Assembly (NCBI GenBank): GCA_049510975.1
Contig: JBEKYM010000002.1
Location: 108,899 to 172,898 of the forward strand
DNA: 64,000 bases
From: JAKACA01 sp049510975
GTDB lineage: Bacteria > Actinomycetota > Acidimicrobiia > Acidimicrobiales > Bog-793
Direction: 5' to 3'
Of this stretch, positions 58,285-64,000 are shown in pieces. The stretch's first letter is position 1, and each line of letters begins with the position of its first letter. The notes below the pieces were generated by a model, which had not been told where the DNA came from, ran no database searches, and worked only from the letters and a program-made list of their open reading frames with translations. The translations under genes and the position numbers were made by a program.

Positions 58285-59529
58285 TCACGTGCGCTCGATA
58301 CCGAGCTCCCCTGCTGGTTTGGTGACCACGAGGCCGTTGACCGAGGGCACGGCCACGACCACCAGCGCCGAGAGGACACACCAGATGCTTGCGCCGATGA
58401 AGGTGGCCCGTATTCCGATGGCGGACGACACCGGGCCGGCCAGGGCAAAGCCAAGAGGAAGAAAGACGAGCGAGCCGAACCAGTCATAGGAGCTGACCCT
58501 GGAGAGAACCTCCGATGGCACTTCGCGCTGCATGGTCGTGTTCCACAGGACACCGAAGACCGCAAGAGCCACGCCTGCGGCGAAGGATCCTGCAGCGATG
58601 ACAGCCAGCGGGGCGCGAAAGGCGAGGGCGAGGAGAGACCAAGGAAACACCAGCGAACTGAGTGTCCCCACGAACAACGGCCGCCGAACTTCCAATCGCA
58701 ACAGAACGATCCCGCCGGCGACCGAGCCAGCGCCTTGGGCGGCGAGAATCGTCCCCCACGCTGTGGAACCGCCGAGGTACCGGTCAGCGACGACGGCCCC
58801 GAGGACGAAGAAGGGGCCGAGAATCACGGCGTTGCCGATCGACCACTGCACGACGATGACCCAGAGCCAGGTGCGCGACCAGAATTCGCTCCAGCCCTGC
58901 CGCAGCTGGGAGAAGAAGCTCGTCGCAGCCTCCATCTTCGTCGGCGGCATGCGGAGCAGCGCCAGCGAAGTCACGCTGGCGAAATAACTCAGGGCATCGG
59001 CGATGATCGCCCAGCCCGGGCTTGCCGCCGCCACGAGGACGCCCGCAAGCGCGGGACCGGCGATGCTGCCGATCGAGTTCGACAAGCCGTCGAGGGCATT
59101 TGCCTGAGCGAGGCGCCCAGTGGAGACCACCTCGGGAATGAGCCCGGTCAGTGCCGGCATGAAGAATGCCGTGGCGGTCCCGACCATGGCGGCAAGGAGC
59201 ACGAAACCCCACAGCGGAGGGTGTCCGATCAGCACCCACGCTCCCAGCCCGGCCTGGGCAGCACCTCGCATCAGGTCAGACGCGAGCATGACCCTTCGCC
59301 GGCCGAGGCGGTCGGCGATCACGCCTCCGACAAGAAGGAACACCGCGAGCGGCACGGCATTGGCAGCGAGAACGACGCCGAGGGCAGTGGCCGACCGATC
59401 GCTGGCGAGAACGGCAAAGGCGAGGGCTACAGACGTCATCCCCGTCCCGATGGCCGAGGTGAGCTGACCGACGAAGTACAGGCGGAAGTTGCGCTCGCGA
59501 AGCGCGCCGAGCCACGACTCGATCCGCAT
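58285..59529 (-). CDS. MFS transporter (MFS_3/EntS-like exporter)
   Basis: A 414-residue protein with 12 predicted helices. 'LRERNFRLYFVGQLTSAIGTGM' (in part) is the standard start of the MFS_3 family, with loop motif 'VGGVIADRLGRRRVMLASDLMR' after helix 2-3 and 'LAQANALDGLSNSIGSIAGPAL' later. Members export siderophores or drugs such as macrolides. It is divergent from a GntR-ABC transporter operon, and the promoters share a -35 region. The ATG at 59529 is eight bases from a TAACAT -10 element, so the mRNA may be leaderless. Confidence 0.88.
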   Translation of the reverse strand: MRIESWLGALRERNFRLYFVGQLTSAIGTGMTSVALAFAVLASDRSATALGVVLAANAVPLAVFLLVGGVIADRLGRRRVMLASDLMRGAAQAGLGAWVLIGHPPLWGFVLLAAMVGTATAFFMPALTGLIPEVVSTGRLAQANALDGLSNSIGSIAGPALAGVLVAAASPGWAIIADALSYFASVTSLALLRMPPTKMEAATSFFSQLRQGWSEFWSRTWLWVIVVQWSIGNAVILGPFFVLGAVVADRYLGGSTAWGTILAAQGAGSVAGGIVLLRLEVRRPLFVGTLSSLVFPWSLLALAFRAPLAVIAAGSFAAGVALAVFGVLWNTTMQREVPSEVLSRVSSYDWFGSLVFLPLGFALAGPVSSAIGIRATFIGASIWCVLSALVVVAVPSVNGLVVTKPAGELGIERT

Positions 59530-59537
59530 TTGTCGAG

Positions 59538-59566
59538 ATGTTAGGACCTCGCGTCCGGTGTTGACA
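59538..59566 (-). promoter_or_regulatory. Promoter for the MFS gene
   Basis: On the minus strand TGTCAA (59566-59561) and TAACAT (59543-59538) are 17 bases apart; the ATG start at 59529 lies eight bases beyond the -10 element. The leader would be absent or one to two bases long. The -35 element is the complement of the opposing gene's TTGACA. Confidence 0.5.
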
Positions 59567-59591
59567 CGACGGCTACGTCATCTTCTAGGAT
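59561..59591 (+). promoter_or_regulatory. Promoter for the GntR-ABC operon
   Basis: TTGACA at 59561-59566 and TAGGAT at 59586-59591 are 19 bases apart. The ATG at 59598 is six bases after the -10 element, at the expected transcription start, so a leaderless mRNA is possible; AGGA inside the -10 region could alternatively act as a ribosome site from an upstream start. Confidence 0.5.
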
Positions 59592-59605
59592 TGTCTTATG
59601 ACAAT
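59590..59605. promoter_or_regulatory. Inverted repeat over the GntR start codon, candidate autoregulatory operator
   Basis: ATTGTC (59590-59595), a TTAT spacer, and GACAAT (59600-59605) form a perfect six-base dyad that covers the end of the -10 element, the start point and the ATG. YtrA-type GntR repressors typically bind such a dyad at their own promoter and block initiation. Confidence 0.6.
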
Positions 59606-60116
59606 AGGACAACCGGCCAGGGACCTCTCCGGCGCAGCGAAAACCCCACCTGATGGCGGGACCGGTCCGGTGTCGCCGATCGCGTTCCGGCTCGACCCCG
59701 CCTCTGGCGTGCCGACCTACCTGCAGCTTGTCCACCAAGTGGAGCACGCCCTGCGCCTCGGCTATCTCGAACCAGGCGATCAACTGCCCAAGGTGAGGGA
59801 TGTGGTCGCTTCGCTGGCCATCAACCCCAACACCGTGTCCAAGGCCTACCGGGAGCTGGAGACCAAGGGGCTCATCGTGGGGCGACCCGGCCAGGGCACG
59901 TTCATCCTGGCCACCCTCAGCCAGGTCGCCCTCCCCGAGCTCACGGGGCTCCGGCGTTCCCTGCTCGGCTGGTTGGAGCAGGCCGATACGGCGGGGCTGG
60001 ACGAAGACGGGAGCGTGGCGCTGTTCTCCAGCGTGTTGCGAGCTTTCTATGAGCGCCGAAGCGGGTCGCGCCCCCGCGGCGCCACCGTCGCCGACGAAAC
60101 GGTGGGCGTTGCATGA
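59598..60116 (+). CDS. GntR family regulator, YtrA subfamily
   Basis: A 172-residue regulator. A winged helix occupies about residues 35-105: 'YLQLVHQVEHALRLGYLEPGD', 'VRDVVASLAINPNTVSKAYRELE' (in part) and 'GLIVGRPGQGTFILA'. The short C-terminal helices form the YtrA dimer region. This subfamily represses adjacent ABC transporter operons, often those induced by cell-wall-active compounds. Here the dyad over its start codon supports autoregulation, and its stop overlaps the ATPase gene (ATGA). Confidence 0.9.
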   Translation: MTIGQPARDLSGAAKTPPDGGTGPVSPIAFRLDPASGVPTYLQLVHQVEHALRLGYLEPGDQLPKVRDVVASLAINPNTVSKAYRELETKGLIVGRPGQGTFILATLSQVALPELTGLRRSLLGWLEQADTAGLDEDGSVALFSSVLRAFYERRSGSRPRGATVADETVGVA

Positions 60117-61021
60117 ACGTCCTCGAAGCAACCGGTCTGGGCAAGCGCTACGGCGGCACGCGGGCGTTGCGCGACTGCTCGCTCGCCATCCCCGACGGTC
60201 GTGTGGCCGCCCTGGTCGGCCCGAACGGCGCCGGCAAGAGCACCCTACTGAGCCTGGCGGTCGGCCTTACAGCTCCGTCCGAGGGCGGCCTCACCGTGCT
60301 CGGCGGCCGCCGCCCCGGGTCGCCCGCCGCCTTGGACGGCATCGCCTTCGTCGCCCAGGACACGCCGCTCTACAAGAACCTGTCGGTCGCGGACATGCTG
60401 CACCTGACCCGCAATCTGAACCGACACTTCGAACAGTCCTATGCGGAGTCACGGCTGGCCGAGCTGGGTATCCCGCTGAAGCGGAAGGCGGGTCGACTGT
60501 CCGGCGGCCAGCAGGCGCAGCTCGCTCTGACCCTGGCGCTGGCGCGGCGACCGCGGCTGCTCGTTCTCGACGAGCCGGTGGCGATGCTCGACCCGATCGC
60601 CCGGCACGACTTCATGGCGACGGTGCTCACGGCTGCGGTCGACGACGGGGTGTCCGTGCTGCTGTCCTCGCATGTGCTCGCTGAGCTCGAGCGGGTGGCC
60701 GACTACTTGATCCTCATGTCGCAGGGCCGCGTGCAGGTAGCCGGAGAGGTCGACGACCTGCTCTGCAGCCACCGCGTGCTGACCGGCCCAGCCGCTGAAG
60801 CTAACGCCTATCGCGAACGGCCGGTCGTGCATGTCCGCCGTGCTGGAGCACAGGCCCATCTACTGGTGCGGGCCCCGATCGATGACCCGGTCCCGCCGGG
60901 CTGGGAGGCCCATCCGGTCGGGCTGGAGGAACTCGCACTTGCCTACCTGCGCGAGCCCGAAGCAAGGGCGCTACCGGGGCCACGCGGCCGGGTCGCCGAA
61001 CCATCGGAGGTGGCGAAGTGA
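60113..61021 (+). CDS. ABC transporter ATP-binding protein
   Basis: A 302-residue ATPase. Walker A is 'VGPNGAGKSTLLSLAVGL' (residues 35-52), the signature is 'LSGGQQAQLALTLAL', Walker B is 'LLVLDEPVAMLDP' and the switch His is in 'LLSSHVLAELERVADY'. The C-terminal 80 residues form a domain of unknown role, common in YtrB-like exporters. It pairs with the permease encoded next (GTGA overlap). Export of an antibiotic or envelope component is likely from the YtrA context. Confidence 0.92.
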   Translation: MNVLEATGLGKRYGGTRALRDCSLAIPDGRVAALVGPNGAGKSTLLSLAVGLTAPSEGGLTVLGGRRPGSPAALDGIAFVAQDTPLYKNLSVADMLHLTRNLNRHFEQSYAESRLAELGIPLKRKAGRLSGGQQAQLALTLALARRPRLLVLDEPVAMLDPIARHDFMATVLTAAVDDGVSVLLSSHVLAELERVADYLILMSQGRVQVAGEVDDLLCSHRVLTGPAAEANAYRERPVVHVRRAGAQAHLLVRAPIDDPVPPGWEAHPVGLEELALAYLREPEARALPGPRGRVAEPSEVAK

Positions 61022-62073
61022 CTGCGCTGACCACGCTGGCCGCGCCCGTCCGTCAAGGGGAGGACGCGAGCCTGCGGCCGGTGCCATGGCGCCAGATGGC
61101 CTGGGTCATCTGGCGGCAACACCGGATTGCGCTGGGGGCCCTCGCCTTGGCGCTGGGTGCGCTGGCGGCCTACGTCTGGATCATCGGCCTGCAGCTGCAC
61201 CACGCCCACGCCGCCGCCATCGCCTGCAACCCCTCCTCGCCGGTCTGCCCTGACCTGATCACCAACTTCAACTTTATGAACCACGTGCTGGTGGGTGGCT
61301 ACACCCTGCAGCTGGTGCCACCGTTGATCGGCGCGTTCATCGGGGCGCCGGTGCTGGCCCGCGAGCTCGAGACTGGCACGTTTCGCTTCGCCTGGACCCA
61401 GGGCTTCGAGCGGTGGCGGTGGACGCTCGCCAAGGTGGTGGCGCTTGCGGTGGTGGTGACTGTCGCCGCTGGGGCTCTGAGCTTGCTGTTCTCCTGGTAC
61501 TACCAGCCGTACCTCGCCACGGGCAACCAGTCGCTGTCGCTGAGCGAGGAGTCGCCGTTCTCACCCGCCCTCTTCGATCTTCGAGGGGTTTCCTTTGCCG
61601 CCTGGACGCTGATCGCATTTGCCATCGCCGTCCTTGCAGGCATGCTCATCCGCCGTGTCGTCCCGACGATCATTGCCACCATGGCCGCCTACGTCGGGCT
61701 CGCTCTCGTGACGGCAAACCTGCTGCGCCAGCACTACTTGGCGCCGCTGCACACGACCAGTCCGAACGTGCCCGGGTCGGCGTGGATCTTCAGCCAATGG
61801 TGGACCAGGGATGGCAAGTTTGCGTTCTTCGGCTGGCGGGATGCCCCTCACAGCCTCCTCCAGGCGTGTGCCCCTCCTGGGGGACCCTTCGGCAAGGGAT
61901 CACCGGGAACTCTCGCCCAGTGCTTCGCCCAGCACGGCTACACGCAGTTGACCAGCTACCAGCCCGCCAGCCGCTTCTGGCAGTTCCAGTGGATCGAGGG
62001 CGCCTGGCTGCTCGCCCTGACCGTGCTGCTCGTCGCCGTGACTGTATGGCTAGCTCGGCGTCGCGCCGTCTGA
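61018..62073 (+). CDS. ABC transporter permease
   Basis: A 351-residue membrane protein with six helices: one after 'MAWVIWRQHRIALGALALAL', a large extracellular loop ('CNPSSPVCPDL' with two Cys), then helices around 'LVPPLIGAFIGAPVLARELE', 'VVALAVVVTVAAGALSLLF', 'WTLIAFAIAVLAGMLIRRV', 'ATMAAYVGLALVTANLL' and a last one near 'WLLALTVLLVAVTVWLA'. 'ARELETGTFRFAWTQGFER' is typical of ABC-2 type permeases found beside YtrA regulators. GTG 61018 overlaps the ATPase stop. A strong hairpin follows at 62147. Confidence 0.88.
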   Translation: MTALTTLAAPVRQGEDASLRPVPWRQMAWVIWRQHRIALGALALALGALAAYVWIIGLQLHHAHAAAIACNPSSPVCPDLITNFNFMNHVLVGGYTLQLVPPLIGAFIGAPVLARELETGTFRFAWTQGFERWRWTLAKVVALAVVVTVAAGALSLLFSWYYQPYLATGNQSLSLSEESPFSPALFDLRGVSFAAWTLIAFAIAVLAGMLIRRVVPTIIATMAAYVGLALVTANLLRQHYLAPLHTTSPNVPGSAWIFSQWWTRDGKFAFFGWRDAPHSLLQACAPPGGPFGKGSPGTLAQCFAQHGYTQLTSYQPASRFWQFQWIEGAWLLALTVLLVAVTVWLARRRAV

Positions 62074-62146
62074 TCGTTGACGCGGTGTGCCCGAGAGGTA
62101 GTTCGGCGGGCGGACCACCGGGACACCCTCTCCGGCCGGCAACCGA

Positions 62147-62178
62147 CGGATCCCTCCTTCCCGTCAAGGAGGGATCCG
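62147..62178. terminator. Perfect 13-bp hairpin between convergent genes
   Basis: CGGATCCCTCCTT (62147-62159) and its exact complement (62166-62178) flank a six-base loop. It lies 73 bases after the permease stop and 52 bases before the G1 peptidase stop on the other strand. There is no clear U-run on either side, but stem stability and position suit a bidirectional terminator. Confidence 0.75.
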
Positions 62179-62230
62179 CAAGTCGCTTCGTCGTTACTTT
62201 CCGAAAGCCGCTAGGGCTGTTGAACTCCGG

Positions 62231-63097
62231 TCAGTTTTGTTCGTACCAGTAGATGGCAAAGGCAGACTGCGGTGGCTTCGTGGCGTTCGCCAGCGCACCC
62301 GGCTCGGTGTCGATGTTCCCGGACTGTCCGACTGCGATCGACTCGACGGTGTTCCAGTTGCTGTTCTGAAGGCCGCCGGTCTTGTCCTTCCCCTTTGCCG
62401 CGTCATCGGTGACCGAGATCGTCTCGTAGTGCTGCTCACCGAAGTCACTCGTGCCGGCGTAGCTCGAGTTGGCGTAGTACCCCTCGGTGATCACTTCGGC
62501 AGAAGAGTTGTCACATGTCGACGCACAGGTCTCTCCAACGTCGAAGTAGTTGCCCGTTGTGTAGTCCACGAGGTACAGGTAGTACTCGCCGTTTGCGCCG
62601 TCGTAGTCGACCTCCGAGAAGATGGCATCACCCGGATTGACGTAGAAGTCAAACGTGAGTCCTGCCGGGTACATCTCGTACCAAGCGAAGTATTGCGGTG
62701 TCGTGCCGCCGGGACAGTCGGCTGCGATGCCGTCCTGCTCAACCGTTCCGTCGGACCATCCGTCCAGTCCCACCCAGTGGTAGGAGAACGAGTCAGGCGA
62801 CTCGTTGCAGTTCACGGAAGGGACGTTGTAGCTTGCCGACACCTGATTGAAGCCGGTGGACTTACCCGATTTGGGCTGTGCTACGTAACCCGACCAGTTG
62901 CCGCTGTAATCAACTGGAATGCTTCCCTTCGGCGAGTTATGCACTCCGCCAATGTGAATGGCCGGAAGCGACTCGATTCTGTGCACTTTGGATGCCTTGG
63001 TCGGAGCGGCTGCAGCTGATAGCGCCCCCACTGATAGGGTCAAGAACCCTACGCATGCGACGGTGACAAGCACCGTCATTCCCCTTCTCAGCCTCAT
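62231..63097 (-). CDS. Secreted G1 family glutamic endopeptidase (eqolisin-like)
   Basis: A 288-residue exported protease. The signal peptide is 'MRLRRGMTVLVTVACVGFLT' through an 'AAA' site near residue 31. The mature part shows eqolisin motifs in order: 'YSGNWSGYVA', 'SYHWVGLDGWSDG', Gln121 in 'GTVEQDGIAAD', 'FAWYEMYPAG', 'NPGDAIFSEVDYDG' and the Glu-containing 'SSAEVITEGYYA' (Glu201/Glu205). The Gln and Glu are the catalytic dyad of acid-acting G1 peptidases. AGAGGGAAAG precedes ATG 63097. Bacterial members are known but few are studied. Confidence 0.88.
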   Translation of the reverse strand: MRLRRGMTVLVTVACVGFLTLSVGALSAAAAPTKASKVHRIESLPAIHIGGVHNSPKGSIPVDYSGNWSGYVAQPKSGKSTGFNQVSASYNVPSVNCNESPDSFSYHWVGLDGWSDGTVEQDGIAADCPGGTTPQYFAWYEMYPAGLTFDFYVNPGDAIFSEVDYDGANGEYYLYLVDYTTGNYFDVGETCASTCDNSSAEVITEGYYANSSYAGTSDFGEQHYETISVTDDAAKGKDKTGGLQNSNWNTVESIAVGQSGNIDTEPGALANATKPPQSAFAIYWYEQN

Positions 63098-63532
63098 GGC
63101 TTTCCCTCTCCTTTTTCCCTTGTCAAAGGCATCACGATGATTCCGATCACAAGTCTCGAAAGCGTAGCTTGCGCACCCTCGTAGATCAATGGAAAGCTGG
63201 GCGACCCGCATCCGGGCGTGGTTCCGAGTGCCCTGACCAGGAAGAACGCTGGGAGGGCTGTCCGACGGAGCGACCGGCCGGGGTGCGGTTGTGTGGCAGA
63301 GTGACTTGTCCTCCGTCTGGTTACGTGTCCACCTGTCTGAGCAGGTGGTCCGCGTCGCCCAGAAGCGTGCGCGCACCCACTTGCGGTCGACTGTCGCCGC
63401 GGCGGTCGTCTTCGGCTCCCGCAACCGCGCCGTAAACCAGTCTCCCGCCACTGCCATTGTGACGGATGCCTCTATCGCAACGGCGACGGGCCAGCGATGA
63501 TCACGAGAGTGAGCAAGCGCGGCCTCGATGCA
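63098..63532. other. Region without a recognised gene
   Basis: This stretch between the G1 peptidase start and the broken ABC gene contains open frames on both strands but none has a ribosome site plus recognisable protein character. The minus-strand frame is the upstream extension of the peptidase frame and is interrupted in sense by its signal peptide start. The first part (63098-63180) should hold the peptidase promoter; the remainder may be degraded sequence. Confidence 0.5.
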
Positions 63533-64000
63533 ATGTCGATCCCAAGCACCGGAATCAGAGCCACCGGCTTGATCAAGTCCTACGACTCGGTCCAGGCGGT
63601 TCGCGGAGTTCGGTCCGAACGGAGCGGGCAAGACGACGACGATCGACATGATCCTCGGCCTTCGTCGCCCCGACGCCGGAGCTGTCACCGTCTGCGGCCT
63701 CCCTCCAGCTTCGGCCGTCAGGTTGGGCTTGGTCGGTGGGATGCTCCAGACGGGATCGCTGCCGGACTTTCTGCGGGTGCGCGAGCTGGTCTCGCTGGTC
63801 GCCTCGTATTACCCCCACCCACTTCCGGTCGACGAGGTGTTGGCACTCACGGGGCTGGGCGACCTCGCGGAGCGTCGGACGACGAAGCTGTCCGGTGGGC
63901 AAGCCCAGCTGGTGCGCTTTGCTACGGCTCTCGTCGCCGACTCCGAGCTCCTGGTGCTGGACGAGCCGACCGCGGGCATCGACGTCGAGGGTCGTCGGGA
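63533..64000 (+). pseudogene. ABC transporter ATP-binding protein, broken by an internal deletion and frameshift; also cut by the window edge
   Basis: From ATG 63533 (or 63497) the frame reads 'TGLIKSYDSVQAVRGV', a normal ABC ATPase start. At about 63608 the reading must shift by one to continue as 'FGPNGAGKTTTIDMILGLRR' (Walker A). Around 15 codons that normally lie between these elements are missing, and GTTCG occurs on both sides of the junction (63599 and 63608). The second frame stays open to the edge with 'TKLSGGQAQLVRFATAL' (signature) and 'LLVLDEPTAGIDVEG' (Walker B). It is either a pseudogene or an assembly error. The remainder lies outside the window. Confidence 0.7.

Noticed and set aside
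63098..63688. N-terminal extension of the G1 peptidase frame
   Set aside because: The signal peptide and ribosome site at 63097 mark the start; the extension overlaps the broken ABC gene in antisense.

Overview
The window is GC-rich chromosomal DNA (roughly two thirds G+C by eye) with densely packed, often overlapping genes and frequent GTG starts. It carries several F420/FMN luciferase-like oxidoreductases, a mycothiol-dependent-type enzyme, an acyl-CoA ligase, phytanoyl-CoA dioxygenases and an RsbW/RsbV/sigma-F partner-switching module. This combination points to an actinobacterium; I would guess an uncultured soil lineage near Acidimicrobiia, but the class is inference. I saw no tRNA, rRNA, CRISPR array, insertion sequence or prophage.

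Layout. 0-8 kb: edge of an S9 peptidase, an F420-type oxidoreductase, glyoxalase-fold and carboxymuconolactone-decarboxylase-fold proteins, a divergent PurD, acyl-CoA ligase plus HAD hydrolase, and a PIG-V-like mannosyltransferase. 7.6-14 kb: a stress and signalling region (iron-permease-like protein, HATPase, sigma factor, anti-sigma factor, STAS antagonist, Hsp20, CsbD, small membrane proteins, EAL phosphodiesterase). 14-24 kb: LLM oxidoreductase plus LOG-type protein, divergent phytanoyl-CoA dioxygenases, two tandem paralogous secreted beta-helix proteins, an SDR and a Baeyer-Villiger-type monooxygenase. 24-33 kb: a large LuxR-family ATPase regulator, an acetyltransferase, and a minus-strand run of an FMN reductase with three flavin-dependent monooxygenases. 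33-36.6 kb: membrane protein, PepC-like aminopeptidase and a secreted protein.

36.8-51.6 kb is the most coherent system: a catabolic island for a hydroxylated N-heteroaromatic. A minus-strand operon encodes a three-subunit molybdenum hydroxylase plus a separate SRPBCC (CoxG) subunit. Divergently come GntR and IclR regulators, then a phosphohistidine protein and a PEP/pyruvate-binding partner (together a split PEP synthase), an amidase, a NicX-like ring-cleavage dioxygenase, an NCS1 transporter, a NicD-like deformylase and an HD-domain protein. From memory this resembles the 3-hydroxypyridine (3hpd) cluster of Ensifer adhaerens, in which a four-component dehydrogenase needs a PEP-utilizing protein and a pyruvate-phosphate dikinase. 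Here the HD-domain protein could be the phosphohydrolase of a transient phosphorylation cycle, which is inference.

51.6-64 kb: YoaK-type membrane protein, an unknown protein, a 25-codon ORF coupled to a DUF5996 gene, GcvT-like, hotdog and mycothiol-enzyme-like proteins, an MFS exporter divergent from a GntR(YtrA)-ABC transporter operon, a secreted G1 glutamic peptidase, and a broken ABC ATPase gene at the right edge. Short tandem repeats (mostly 15-, 18- and 21-bp units) recur at gene boundaries across the window.
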